A stretch of 16,811 nucleotides of DNA from an uncultured Collinsella sp. (GTDB lineage: Bacteria > Actinomycetota > Coriobacteriia > Coriobacteriales > Coriobacteriaceae), in the NCBI GenBank assembly GCA_900754075.1, contig CAAEBN010000055.1, forward strand, positions 1 to 16,811. The letters run 5' to 3'. The notes beneath the pieces are model-generated. The model did no database searches. It had not been told where the DNA came from and saw only the letters and a program-made list of their open reading frames with translations. Position numbers and translations under genes: made by a program. Below are positions 6,295-14,558 of this stretch, one piece after another (positions within the stretch are counted from its first letter, which is position 1; each line of letters opens with the position of its first letter).

Positions 6295-7743
6295 ATGGCA
6301 GAATCTCGTGCGGAGCGTAGGGCTCGTCGTGCTTTGGTGGAGGCGGTTGAGGGGTCGAAGGAGGAGAAATCTTCTACGAAATCCAAGTCTTCTAAAGCTG
6401 CAAAAAGCAAATCGACCAAGAGCAGGGCTAAGACCAAGCGTTCTGACTCTCGTCGAGGCGGAGACAAAGCGTCTCAGACTCGCTCCAAGCGTCCGCATAA
6501 AGATCCGGTTTCGCCTGCGCGTAAGGCTGTGGATCCCAAGTCTCCCTGTTCCATCATGAGAGCTTGTGGCGGATGCACGGCGCTCAATCGTCCTTATAAA
6601 AAGCAGTTGGCAGCTAAGCAGGCTGCTATGGAGGAGCTTTTTGCTTCGCTTTGTGAGCGTGAGGGCATTGCTGTAGATCCTATTCGTGGCATGGGTGTCA
6701 CCCTGGGCGACCCGGGCAAATATCCTGCGCCGCGCGGTTTTCGCCATAAGGCCGCCACTCCCTTTGCTCCCGGTAAGGAGGGCGCTGTCCGTTGCGGTTT
6801 CTTTGAGCGCGGCACGCACAAGATCGTTGCCGTACCCGAATGCCCCGTCGAGGCACCGGGCGCCCGTCAGATTCTCAACGGCATCGCACGCGAAGCTGAG
6901 CGGCTGCATATTCCCGCCTTTAATGAGGACAAGCATCTTGGTTTGCTTCGCTATGCCGTCGTCCGCTGCGGTTGGCGTACCGACCAGGTCATGGTCACGC
7001 TCGTGACCGCTCAGCGCGACTTGCCGCATGCGCAGGAGTTCTTTGAGGCTGTCGCCGCACTCGATCCGCGCATCGTCACCGTCGCCCAAAACATCAACGG
7101 ACGCCCCGGCAACGCCATCCTCGGCGAGGAAACCCGCATTGTATATGGCGCCGAGTGCATGCGCGACCAGCTGCTCGGCTGCGAGTTCGATATCTCCCCC
7201 ACCGCGTTCTACCAGACCAACCCGCAGCAGACCGAGCTGCTCTATCAGCTCGCGATTGACGGCATGGACCTGCAGCAGGGCGACGTACTCATGGATGCCT
7301 ATTGCGGTAGTGGAACTATCGGCCTGTGCGCAGCCAAAGCCGCCCAGGACAAGGGCGTCGGTATTATGCTGCTTGGCGTGGAGCGCAACCACGCCGGCAT
7401 TGCCGACGCACGTCGTAATGCCGAGCTCAACGGCCTCACCCGCAGCGCTTGGTTTATGGCCGACGATGCCACCGACTACATCCTAGATGCCGCCGACAAC
7501 AACGAGCGGGTCGATGTCCTTTCCATCGATCCGCCGCGCGCCGGCTCTACCCCCGAGTTCCTCGAAGCTGCCTGCGCGCTTAAGCCGCGCCGCATCACCT
7601 ATATCAGCTGCAACCCCGTGACTCAAGAGCGCGACCTGCATCAGCTCCTCGACGGAGGCTATCGCCTGCTCAAGATCACGCCCGTCGACATGTTCCCTCA
7701 CACCGACCACACCGAAACCGTAGCGGTCCTCGAACGCCGCTAA
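6295..7743 (+). CDS. rlmD: 23S rRNA (uracil-5-)-methyltransferase, RlmD/TrmA family
   Basis: A 482-residue SAM-dependent enzyme predicted to methylate C5 of a uridine in 23S rRNA. The iron-sulfur cluster ligands are C85, C91 and C94 (C-x5-CGGC), with C183 as the likely fourth. The Rossmann domain shows SPTAFYQTNPQQTE (301-314), the SAM motif MDAYCGSGTIGL (333-344) and DPPRAG (412-417). The catalytic nucleophile is C439 in YISCNP, and the base is likely E474 in HTETV. Residues 1-80 are a Lys/Ser/Arg-rich tail where many relatives carry a TRAM RNA-binding domain; I see no TRAM. GGAG at 6285-6288 lies 6 nt before the ATG at 6295 and decides against the GTG at 6283. Codons in roughly the first 170 positions favour T endings (cgt, tct, gct), while the rest favour C endings like the neighbours. 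The exact target uridine (RlmD versus RlmCD type) is not decided by sequence. Confidence 0.9.
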   Translation: MAESRAERRARRALVEAVEGSKEEKSSTKSKSSKAAKSKSTKSRAKTKRSDSRRGGDKASQTRSKRPHKDPVSPARKAVDPKSPCSIMRACGGCTALNRPYKKQLAAKQAAMEELFASLCEREGIAVDPIRGMGVTLGDPGKYPAPRGFRHKAATPFAPGKEGAVRCGFFERGTHKIVAVPECPVEAPGARQILNGIAREAERLHIPAFNEDKHLGLLRYAVVRCGWRTDQVMVTLVTAQRDLPHAQEFFEAVAALDPRIVTVAQNINGRPGNAILGEETRIVYGAECMRDQLLGCEFDISPTAFYQTNPQQTELLYQLAIDGMDLQQGDVLMDAYCGSGTIGLCAAKAAQDKGVGIMLLGVERNHAGIADARRNAELNGLTRSAWFMADDATDYILDAADNNERVDVLSIDPPRAGSTPEFLEAACALKPRRITYISCNPVTQERDLHQLLDGGYRLLKITPVDMFPHTDHTETVAVLERR

Positions 7744-7771
7744 CCAACCTCAGTAGATTTTTGGGACAAGA

Positions 7772-7801
7772 AAGGGGGCGACCCGCCTGGGCCGCCCCCT
7801 T
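7772..7801. terminator. Bidirectional terminator between rlmD and the PHP gene
   Basis: The stem is AAGGGGGCG (7772-7780) with CGCCCCCTT (7793-7801). After a mismatch, CCC (7782-7784) pairs with GGG (7789-7791). It sits between convergent genes, 28 nt past the rlmD stop and 20 nt past the PHP stop. The plus-strand side lacks a clean T-run. On the minus side a TTTCTT stretch follows. Confidence 0.7.
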
Positions 7802-7821
7802 CGCTTGGTTTATAAACTCCG

Positions 7822-8643
7822 CTACATCCCATTGCGCAGATCGCACACGCCGGCTGCCGCCATCTCGCGCAGCAGCGTCTCGCGGTCGCGCGTCACAATC
7901 AAATCCAGCGGGAAGTGAATCTCGTCGAGCATCTTGCGCGCGTGATCGAGCTTGCCAATGGCCATGCCAATGTGGGCATCGGTCGACACGCCAATGCCCA
8001 CGCCCAGCTCGGCGCAGCGCTCGGCAATCTTGCGGCATACGGCCCAATGCTCAGTGTCGACACCGTGTTCAAGACTATGGTTGTTGATCTCGATAATCTT
8101 GTGCTTGGCCTTAGCCGCCAACAGCACCTCGTCGATATCGAACGGCACGCCCGAGCGACCCGCGTGGCCCAGCATGAACACCTTGGGGTGTTCCAAGGCA
8201 TTGATATACATCTCGGTCGTTTGGGCCAGCGTCGCGCCCTCAGCAATCTGCGGATTATGCACGCTTGCAACCAAATAATCCAAATTACGCGTAACCAAAT
8301 CGAACAGCGAATGCTGACGGCTGTACGAATCGCCGGCAATATCGAGCGTGACAGGAGTGTCCTCGCCAAACAGGCTTCCGTCCAGCGAAACGATATCGGC
8401 CTCGGCGCCGCGAAGCACTAGCACGCCGCTCCAAATGCGCGGCCAGATATCCTGGTTGATAAAGAACTGGTAACTGCGCAGGTCATTGGGGCAAGCCGTA
8501 ACCATAGAGCTCAGATGGTCGGCAGATCCGAGCACCTGCAGGCCACGCTCTGCCGCCCAGTACACATTCTCCTCAATGGTCGAATATGCATGCGCAGAGA
8601 ACATCGTATGGGTATGAATGTCACAAGAAAGCAGGTAGGGCAT
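7822..8643 (-). CDS. PHP-domain phosphatase, YcdX type
   Basis: A 273-residue single-domain PHP protein, the usual size for YcdX-like phosphatases, which use a trinuclear metal site. The expected ligands are all visible: H10 and H12 (DIHTHT), H43 (ADHLSS), E81 (RGAEADI), H129 (ASVHN), H160 (LGHAGR), and D222 with H224 (STDAH). There is no polymerase or histidinol-phosphatase extension, so the hisK-type reaction is less likely but not excluded. The natural substrate is unknown. AAGGAG 5 nt upstream supports the start at 8643. It is a monocistronic gene with its own promoter and a terminator shared with rlmD. Confidence 0.87.
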   Translation of the reverse strand: MPYLLSCDIHTHTMFSAHAYSTIEENVYWAAERGLQVLGSADHLSSMVTACPNDLRSYQFFINQDIWPRIWSGVLVLRGAEADIVSLDGSLFGEDTPVTLDIAGDSYSRQHSLFDLVTRNLDYLVASVHNPQIAEGATLAQTTEMYINALEHPKVFMLGHAGRSGVPFDIDEVLLAAKAKHKIIEINNHSLEHGVDTEHWAVCRKIAERCAELGVGIGVSTDAHIGMAIGKLDHARKMLDEIHFPLDLIVTRDRETLLREMAAAGVCDLRNGM

Positions 8644-8680
8644 CAGGTCTCCTTATCTGGCACGGCCGTCGCTTATATTC

Positions 8681-8709
8681 ATTGTACGCATAGCCTTCGA
8701 TAGTCGTAA
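8681..8709 (-). promoter_or_regulatory. Promoter of the PHP phosphatase gene
   Basis: On the minus strand TACAAT (complement of 8681-8686) lies 37 nt before the ATG. A weak -35 TTACGA (complement of 8704-8709) sits at a 17-nt spacing. Confidence 0.45.
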
Positions 8710-8743
8710 AACCACTCCATCCCAAAGACACAACGTCCATGAC

Positions 8744-8774
8744 AACGGGGTCTGGCTTAACACCAAACCCCGTT
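8744..8774 (-). terminator. Hairpin after the aminotransferase gene, possible terminator
   Basis: AACGGGGTCTGG (8744-8755) pairs with CCAAACCCCGTT (8763-8774) over 12 positions with one mismatch and a 7-nt loop. It lies 34 nt past the aminotransferase stop. No T-run follows on the minus strand, so termination would be weak or assisted. Confidence 0.5.
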
Positions 8775-8808
8775 TCACGTAAAACATTGTAGGCAGAGCG
8801 CTTTACTT

Positions 8809-9993
8809 TTAACGATACTCGTCCGCCAACTGTTTCCAAGCGGGTAGCGAATTGATAATCGTCTCGTAACTCACGCAGTAGCCCAGGCGGAACCAGCCCG
8901 GCATACCAAAGCTGTCCGAGGGAACCGCAAGCAGCTCATACTTCTTTGCGCGCTCGCAAAACGCATTCGCATCGGGCTCCAGTGCCTTCACCCACAGGTA
9001 GAATGCACCATCCGGCTCAACATAGGTGTAGCCGTACTCCGCTAGTGCGTCGGTAAGCGCGGTGCGGTTGCGTGCATAGGCCTCGACATCGCTCGGCTCA
9101 TCGATGCAATCGATGATCACGCGCTGGAAGAGTGCCGGTGCGCATACAAAACCTAGCGTACGGGCAGCACCCGCAACAGCCGGCATCAGACGGGCAGCCT
9201 GCGGATTGGTGTTGGGAACCAAGATCCACCCCACGCGCTCGCCCGGCAGCGACAGCGACTTGGAATACGAGTAGCACACGATGGTGCTCTCGTAGATCGA
9301 GGGCACCCAAGGCACCTCGGCACCGTACACAATTTCGCGGTACGGCTCATCCGAGATGAGCATAATCGGATTCTCGGGATCGCGCTGAGCGTTGGCCTCG
9401 CGCAGAACATTGGCCAGTCGCGTCAGCGTGTCGCATGTATATACGGCACCGGTCGGATTGTTGGGAGAGTCGATGATGACGGCCGCCGTCTTATCGCTGA
9501 TCGCCTTGAGCACGTTGTCCACGCTCAGCTGGAACGTATCTTCATCGGCGAGCGTCTCAACACACGTGCAGCCGGCCTTCTCAATCCAAACGCGATACTC
9601 CGGAAAGTACGGGGCAATAACAATAACCTCGTCGCCCGGGTTCGTAACGGCGTTGAGCGTGCAGGTGAGCGAAGCCGCGGCACCCACCGTCATAAAGACG
9701 TCTTTGCCCTCATAGCTTGTTCCAAAGCGGCGGTTGAGCGATTCGGCGACGGCTGCTCGACATTGCGGCAGGCCCGGAGCGGGGGTGTAGCCGTGCAACT
9801 GATCACTCGGCAGCTCCAGGGCCTTCTTAATCGACTCAGCCACAGCAGCGGGCGCCGGAACGCTCGGATTGCCCAGCGAAAAATCGAATACGTTTTCCGC
9901 ACCGATCTGCGCCTTGCGCTCAAGACCATAGCTAAAAATCTCACGGATGATGGAGCTTTCCGCACCGCGAGCATACATAGTTTCGTTGATCAT
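8809..9993 (-). CDS. Pyridoxal phosphate-dependent aminotransferase, class I/II
   Basis: A 394-residue fold-type I aminotransferase of the aspartate aminotransferase-like family. The expected residues are visible: the glycine-rich AGAAASL-like cofactor loop (MTVGAAASLT, 101-110), SPNNPTG (176-182) with the Asn that contacts the cofactor, D215 in SDEPY, the Schiff-base lysine K245 in SYSKSLSLPGER, and R369 in WFRLGY for the substrate carboxylate. Substrate (aspartate, aromatic or other) cannot be told from these motifs. The start at 9993 is chosen because AAAGGGG lies 5 nt upstream and homology begins nearby. A longer reading to 10092 would run into the 10054-10113 palindrome and is rejected. 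The gene is monocistronic. Confidence 0.9.
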   Translation of the reverse strand: MINETMYARGAESSIIREIFSYGLERKAQIGAENVFDFSLGNPSVPAPAAVAESIKKALELPSDQLHGYTPAPGLPQCRAAVAESLNRRFGTSYEGKDVFMTVGAAASLTCTLNAVTNPGDEVIVIAPYFPEYRVWIEKAGCTCVETLADEDTFQLSVDNVLKAISDKTAAVIIDSPNNPTGAVYTCDTLTRLANVLREANAQRDPENPIMLISDEPYREIVYGAEVPWVPSIYESTIVCYSYSKSLSLPGERVGWILVPNTNPQAARLMPAVAGAARTLGFVCAPALFQRVIIDCIDEPSDVEAYARNRTALTDALAEYGYTYVEPDGAFYLWVKALEPDANAFCERAKKYELLAVPSDSFGMPGWFRLGYCVSYETIINSLPAWKQLADEYR

Positions 9994-10017
9994 CTGTTCC
10001 CCTTTCGCATAGGCGCT

Positions 10018-10023
10018 ATTGTA
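10018..10023 (-). promoter_or_regulatory. -10 element of the aminotransferase promoter
   Basis: On the minus strand GCG-TACAAT (complement of 10018-10026) lies 24 nt before the ATG at 9993. No convincing -35 is present. The same GCG-TACAAT string occurs before the PHP gene. Confidence 0.45.
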
Positions 10024-10053
10024 CGCTTTAGCCGAGCAAAGTGCCGCAGCAAT

Positions 10054-10113
10054 GTTGATTGGGGACAGGCTTAAATGCGTGAAAACGCTCATTTAAGTCT
10101 GTCCCCAATCAAC
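10054..10113. repeat. 60-nt palindromic repeat with GGGGACAG arms, REP-like
   Basis: The left arm (10054-10080) begins GTTGATTGGGGACAG and ends CTTAAATGCGT. The right arm (10085-10113) is its reverse complement apart from one G-T wobble pair and a two-base bulge, around a GAAA loop. It lies upstream of the aminotransferase promoter and 26 nt from the ftsH terminator. It has no T-run on either side, so it is unlikely to be a plain terminator. The GGGGACAG core and small size are reminiscent of the REP/BIME type of intergenic palindrome; this is an inference. Confidence 0.65.
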
Positions 10114-10130
10114 AGATGGCCCCATATCGC

Positions 10131-10168
10131 TCAAAAGAAAAGCCTCCGCAGGTTTCCCGCGGAGGCTT
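10131..10168 (-). terminator. Terminator of the hpt-ftsH operon
   Basis: The perfect 10-bp stem AAGCCTCCGC (10140-10149) with GCGGAGGCTT (10159-10168) has a 9-nt loop. On the minus strand it is followed by TTTCTTTTGA. It lies 12 nt past the ftsH stop codon. Confidence 0.88.
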
Positions 10169-10180
10169 TCGCCACAAAGA

Positions 10181-12316
10181 CTATTTGTCGGTGTCGGCAT
10201 CGGCATCGACGACGGCATGGTCATCGTCGGCATCATCGGATGCGGCTTCGGCATCCTCCTGCATGGCCGCCTGCGCAAAGGCCGCGGCATCAGCCGCCAG
10301 CTCCTCCTCGCTCATACGAGGCGCGCGCTTCTTGGTCGGCATGCCGGCCGCCTTGGCATTGCGCTCCTCCTTGGCCGCCAGGATATCGCCCTCGCGCTCA
10401 AGGTAGGCATTCCACTCGTTGTCGAGCAGGGCGTTCACGGCGTCGCCTTCGACGGTCTCGCGCTCAAGCAGCACCTTCGCCATCAGATCGAGCTGATCGC
10501 GACGGGCATCCAAAATCTCGACCGCACGACGATGGGCTTCGCGCATGATGCGCTGAACCTCGATATCGATGCGGCGCGCCGTCTCCTCGGAGTAATCCTG
10601 GTGATCGGCGTAATCGCGACCAAGGAACACCTGATGTTGCGCCTCGCCAAACACTTGCGTGCCCAGCTCCTCGCTCATGCCCAGGCGCGTGACCATCTCG
10701 CGCGCCATCTTGGTTGCGCGCTCCAGATCGTTGCTCGCGCCCGACGTAATGTCATCGCACATGAGCTCCTCGGCAACGCGACCGCCCAAGAACACGGCGA
10801 GCTCGTCGAGCATCTCGTTCTTGGTCTTGAGGAAGTGGTCCTCCTGCGGAAGCTGCAGCGTGTAGCCCAGGGCCTGACCGCGGCTGACGATCGAGATCTT
10901 ATGAACCGGATCGGAGTGCTCCAGGACGTGGCCCACCAAAGCGTGACCGCTCTCGTGGTAGGCAATCGTGGTGCGCTCGGCCTCGGTCATCACGCGACCC
11001 TTGCGTTGCGGTCCGGCAATCACGCGCTCCATCGACTCCTCGACCTCGTCCATCGAGATCACGGAACGATGACGGCGAGCGGCCAGCAGCGCAGACTCGT
11101 TGAGCAGGTTCGCCAAATCGGCACCAGTAAAGCCAACGGTCATCTGGGCGAGCTTCTCAAACTTAACGTCCTCGTCCATCGGCTTGTTCTCGGCATGCAC
11201 GCGCAAGATCTGCTCGCGGCCCTTCACATCCGGACGGTCGACCGTAACCTGGCGGTCAAAACGGCCGGGACGCAGCAATGCCGGATCCAGGATGTCAGGA
11301 CGGTTGGTCGCAGCGATCAGGATGACCGACTCGCTTTCCTCAAAGCCGTCCATCTCGACCAGCAGCTGGTTGAGCGTCTGCTCGCGCTCGTCGTGACCGC
11401 CGCCCAAGCCAGCTCCGCGCTGACGTCCCACGGCATCGATCTCATCGATGAAGATGATCGACGGGGCCTGGGACTTGGCCTCCTTAAAGAGGTCACGCAC
11501 ACGGCTGGCGCCGACACCTACGAACATCTCGACAAAGTCGGAACCCGAGATACTAAAGAACGGCACGCCCGCCTCGCCGGCAACGGCCTTGGCCAGCAGC
11601 GTTTTACCGGTGCCCGGAGGGCCAACCAGCAACACGCCACGCGGGATCTTGGCGCCCAGCTTGCGATAGCGATCCGGATCGCTCAAAAAGTCACGGATCT
11701 CCTCGAGCTCCTCGACTGCCTCGTCCACGCCGGCAACGTCTTCAAACTTGACCTTGGGGCGTGTGGCCTCGTTGGTCTTGGCGTTGGTCTTGCCAAACTG
11801 CATGTTCCTGTTGTTGGCGCCCATCATCTGGCGCATAAAGTAGAACATGATGGCGATAAGGGCGATCGTCGGAAGCACACTCATCGCCAAGTCGCCCCAA
11901 AAATCGGGATCGTTGGTGTTGACGATGTACTTGGTATCGGGGTGCTCCGCCATGAGCTCGGCAAGCGAATCGGAGCCGACATAGGTCGAGGAGAAGCTCT
12001 TGAGCTCGCTCGTATCGCCCTTGTCCTTCTTCGTCTTCCAGTAATGACCCGTCACGCTTCCGTCTTGAACCGTATAGGTCAGATCTTCGACGCGATCCTG
12101 CTTGATGGCGCTCACCATCTCGCTCGTCGCGAGCTTAACGGTATTGCTGGAATTGGCAAAGCCGGAGCCCATGTTAAAGAAGGCGTAGCCCAGAAGCGCG
12201 CAAGCCAAAATAAAATACAGCCAGCCCGTACGCGTGGGCTTCTTGCCTCCGGGCATCCCCGGGATCTTAGGCTCCCGGGGAGTCTGGGAATTGTTATCGT
12301 TATGGTCGTCGGGCAT
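10181..12316 (-). CDS. ftsH: ATP-dependent zinc metalloprotease FtsH
   Basis: A 711-residue membrane-bound AAA+ protease that extracts and degrades membrane and unstable cytosolic proteins as a hexamer. Membrane segments lie at about 31-49 and 144-164, with an external domain of roughly 95 residues between them. The AAA module has Walker A GPPGTGKT (232-239), the pore loop MFVG (264-267), Walker B IIFIDEID (287-294) and the second region of homology ATNRPDILDPALLRPGRFDR (336-355). The zinc site is HESGH (454-458), with the third ligand expected near D530. The C-terminus is odd: after about residue 670 it is Ala/Glu/Asp-rich and ends in a strongly acidic tail (687-711). One base separates its ATG from the hpt stop (TAAGATG), and GGAGG lies 12 nt upstream, so it is probably coupled to hpt. 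Confidence 0.97.
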   Translation of the reverse strand: MPDDHNDNNSQTPREPKIPGMPGGKKPTRTGWLYFILACALLGYAFFNMGSGFANSSNTVKLATSEMVSAIKQDRVEDLTYTVQDGSVTGHYWKTKKDKGDTSELKSFSSTYVGSDSLAELMAEHPDTKYIVNTNDPDFWGDLAMSVLPTIALIAIMFYFMRQMMGANNRNMQFGKTNAKTNEATRPKVKFEDVAGVDEAVEELEEIRDFLSDPDRYRKLGAKIPRGVLLVGPPGTGKTLLAKAVAGEAGVPFFSISGSDFVEMFVGVGASRVRDLFKEAKSQAPSIIFIDEIDAVGRQRGAGLGGGHDEREQTLNQLLVEMDGFEESESVILIAATNRPDILDPALLRPGRFDRQVTVDRPDVKGREQILRVHAENKPMDEDVKFEKLAQMTVGFTGADLANLLNESALLAARRHRSVISMDEVEESMERVIAGPQRKGRVMTEAERTTIAYHESGHALVGHVLEHSDPVHKISIVSRGQALGYTLQLPQEDHFLKTKNEMLDELAVFLGGRVAEELMCDDITSGASNDLERATKMAREMVTRLGMSEELGTQVFGEAQHQVFLGRDYADHQDYSEETARRIDIEVQRIMREAHRRAVEILDARRDQLDLMAKVLLERETVEGDAVNALLDNEWNAYLEREGDILAAKEERNAKAAGMPTKKRAPRMSEEELAADAAAFAQAAMQEDAEAASDDADDDHAVVDADADTDK

Positions 12317-12317
12317 C

Positions 12318-12866
12318 TTACGAATAAACCTCCGGTTTCAAAATGCCCAGATACGGAAGGTTACGATAGCGCTCGGCATAGTCGAGGCCGTAGCCCACCA
12401 CAAAGGCATCGGGGCAATGGGTTCCAACATACTTGGGCGTGATGGCCGAGGTGCGGTCCTCAACGTCCTTCCACAGGAAGGCAGCGACCTCCAGCGAAGC
12501 GGGCTTGCGGCTCTTGAGGTTCTTCATCAGGTACTTGAGGGTCAGGCCCGAGTCCAGAATGTCCTCGACGATCAGCACGTCGCGACCACGGATGTCGATA
12601 TCCAGGTCCTTAATGATACGCACGATGCCCGAAGACTTCACACCGTCGCCATAGCTCGAAACAGCCATGAAATCGATGTTGGTCGGCAGCTCGATCTTGC
12701 GCATCAGATCGCCCATAAAGACAACAGCGCCGCGCAGAACCGCGATCAGCACCAGATCCTTACCAGCGTAGTCGCGCGTAATCTCCTCGCCCAGGCGAGA
12801 AACGATACCGTCGATATCCTCCTGCGTAAACAGAACCTTCTCGATATCCGGATGTTGAGAAGCCAT
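12318..12866 (-). CDS. hpt: Hypoxanthine phosphoribosyltransferase
   Basis: A 182-residue type I phosphoribosyltransferase of the purine salvage pathway, converting hypoxanthine and/or guanine plus PRPP to IMP or GMP. The PRPP-binding motif VLIVEDILDSGLTL (97-110) carries the two acidic residues. The N-terminal VLRGAVVF (43-50) is the PPi loop region, SSYGDGVKSSG (70-80) is the flexible catalytic loop, and VGYGLDYAERYRNLPYLG (157-174) covers the purine-binding and C-terminal part. AAAGGG 5 nt upstream supports the start at 12866. It has its own promoter and is followed after one base by ftsH, matching the tilS-hpt-ftsH order common in Gram-positives. Confidence 0.96.
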   Translation of the reverse strand: MASQHPDIEKVLFTQEDIDGIVSRLGEEITRDYAGKDLVLIAVLRGAVVFMGDLMRKIELPTNIDFMAVSSYGDGVKSSGIVRIIKDLDIDIRGRDVLIVEDILDSGLTLKYLMKNLKSRKPASLEVAAFLWKDVEDRTSAITPKYVGTHCPDAFVVGYGLDYAERYRNLPYLGILKPEVYS

Positions 12867-12923
12867 GACAACCCTTTCTTGTGCTTAATCGCCCACACAC
12901 CGCCGTATGGACGCGAACTACAC

Positions 12924-12954
12924 ATTCTAGCAGCGCACGGGGTATATTTTCCAG
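12924..12954 (-). promoter_or_regulatory. Promoter of the hpt-ftsH operon
   Basis: On the minus strand an extended -10 TGC-TAGAAT (complement of 12924-12932) lies 57 nt before the hpt ATG. TGGAAA at about 18 nt spacing gives a partial -35. This would let hpt and ftsH be expressed independently of tilS. Confidence 0.55.
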
Positions 12955-12975
12955 CCCGCGCACCATCAGCGCGGG
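12955..12975 (-). terminator. Hairpin between tilS and the hpt promoter
   Basis: CCCGCGC (12955-12961) pairs perfectly with GCGCGGG (12969-12975) around a 7-nt loop. It lies 38 nt past the tilS stop and directly upstream of the hpt -35. No T-run follows, so it may only reduce read-through from tilS. Confidence 0.4.
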
Positions 12976-13013
12976 AATACCGTCAACGCCGCACAGAAAA
13001 GCTGGGCGAGGGG

Positions 13014-14552
13014 CTAATCCGCATCGACCACACGAAGCAGATATGCCACGCGCGTTGCGGCCGTGCACTTAAAACGCTCGTCCGCGCGAACTCCGGCGAC
13101 CCACACCACGGCACCTCCCGGCGCCGTCCTCACCATGGGCACGCCGGCGCGCTCGGAAACGGGAATGCGGGCCTCGCCTAGCAAGTCAGATACTTTCTTG
13201 CTTCGGCCACTCATCCCTAACGGGCACATCACGTCTCCCGGTGCGGGACCGTCCACCCACAGGCGCGCCAATCGCGCCTCGGCAGGGATCTCGCCACGCG
13301 AGCCCGCCAGGATCCGCTCACTATCGCTGTCGGCAAAACCCAGGGCAGCCGCGTCTACCAAAGCTGTCACTTCCCCGGCAGCCGCAAGCTCACGGGCGCG
13401 GCGCACGATATCGCATCCCGGCTCAACGGCCATCGGCTCTGTGACCAGCATACGTCCCCCGCCCAACGGCAAACGACCGGGCACGGTAACCCAGTCCGCG
13501 ACCAGGCCCTCGCGAGCCACCGGAGCTTTAAACGCCAACATGCCAAACTCAACGCGCGCGTCAATTCCCGCCGGAAGCGTGACCGAGCCGGCACCCTCGG
13601 CAACGCAGGAAAGGACTCGCTCAACATGTCGCATCTCGGGACGAGCGTCCGGATCGATGCGTTTGATCGCCAGTCGCACGATGCGCCGCGCGATTACCAC
13701 CTCGGCCGCAGCAAGGCGCCTGGCGTCGAGCACCAGTGCGCCCGCCGCCTCCTTGCGCAGGCAGCTTCGAAACGCCTGTGCCGAAAGCTGAGACAAAAAC
13801 GCGTCCTCATCGCCTAGGATCTCGCAGGCGGCGCCAATCGTCTTGCAGACGCTCGCGTTGCGCTGCGCCACCACCGGCATCACTCGATGGCGCACGTAGT
13901 TTCGCAGATACGAGATATCCTCATTGCTCTCGTCTTCACGCCACGGCTGACCATGTACCTGTAGATAGCCCACGAGCTCGCCATGAGTTAGGTCGAGCAA
14001 GGGACGCACCACGATATTCCTCCGGCGAGGAATGCTCGATAGGCCAGCGGGCCCCGAACCCTTAATCGCGTTCATCAAAAACGTTTCCGCGCGATCCGAA
14101 GACGTGTGCGCGGTGCAGATACGAGCCGCCGTTCGCGGTGCCCCCGTCTGGGCGCAGAGCTCGCGAACATACCTCCGCGCCGCGGCATAGCGCACCTCGC
14201 GGGCCGCGGCCTCAATATTGCCCGACTCCCCATCAAAATAAGCATGCTCCACGCACAGCGGTAAACCATATTTCGCGCAGAGCTCACGCACAAAGGCCTC
14301 GTCGCCATCGGACGCCTTGCCGCGCAGATGATGGTTTACATGCAGCACATGCAGGCGCTCGCGAGCAATGGGGGCAACACCGCGTCCGTCTTGGATATCC
14401 AGCTTTGATGTGCACGCCATAAGAAGCAGTGCCGTCGAGTCCGCGCCGCCTGATACCATGAGCACGACAGGAGCAGCCTGCTGCCTCGTCCGGGTCTCAT
14501 CGACTGCCCCAGGCACGGCATGGTGTCCATAATGCTGAGATACCGTAGGCAT
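13014..14552 (-). CDS. tilS: tRNA(Ile)-lysidine synthase TilS
   Basis: A 512-residue N-type ATP pyrophosphatase that adds lysine to C34 of the CAU-anticodon tRNA(Ile), so that it reads AUA. The PP-loop is SGGADS (34-39). HVNHHLRG (71-78) and the tRNA/ATP segment AHTSSDRAETFLMN (148-161) follow; the family usually reads AHHxxDQxET, so the second His and the Gln are changed here. PLLDLTHGEL and the segment WREDESNEDISYLRNYVRHR (204-223) are typical. A C-terminal TilS domain (about 425-505) is present. The start at 14552 is fixed by GAGGAGG 6 nt upstream, although the true N-terminal domain begins only near residue 28. It lies upstream of hpt and ftsH on the same strand. Confidence 0.94.
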   Translation of the reverse strand: MPTVSQHYGHHAVPGAVDETRTRQQAAPVVLMVSGGADSTALLLMACTSKLDIQDGRGVAPIARERLHVLHVNHHLRGKASDGDEAFVRELCAKYGLPLCVEHAYFDGESGNIEAAAREVRYAAARRYVRELCAQTGAPRTAARICTAHTSSDRAETFLMNAIKGSGPAGLSSIPRRRNIVVRPLLDLTHGELVGYLQVHGQPWREDESNEDISYLRNYVRHRVMPVVAQRNASVCKTIGAACEILGDEDAFLSQLSAQAFRSCLRKEAAGALVLDARRLAAAEVVIARRIVRLAIKRIDPDARPEMRHVERVLSCVAEGAGSVTLPAGIDARVEFGMLAFKAPVAREGLVADWVTVPGRLPLGGGRMLVTEPMAVEPGCDIVRRARELAAAGEVTALVDAAALGFADSDSERILAGSRGEIPAEARLARLWVDGPAPGDVMCPLGMSGRSKKVSDLLGEARIPVSERAGVPMVRTAPGGAVVWVAGVRADERFKCTAATRVAYLLRVVDAD

Positions 14553-14558
14553 TTGCTT

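Noticed and set aside
8621..8839. Small minus-strand frame (72 residues) between the aminotransferase and PHP genes
   Set aside because: It overlaps the aminotransferase end, the hairpin at 8744-8774 and the PHP promoter, and shows no ribosome binding site or known motif.
10075..10548. Plus-strand frame starting in the 10054-10113 palindrome
   Set aside because: Its opening residues mirror those of the opposite strand only because of the palindrome. The rest is Arg/His/Pro-rich antisense to ftsH.
10217..12442. 741-residue open frame antisense to ftsH and the hpt end
   Set aside because: Same cause: a composition-driven antisense frame over two well-supported genes, without recognisable domains.
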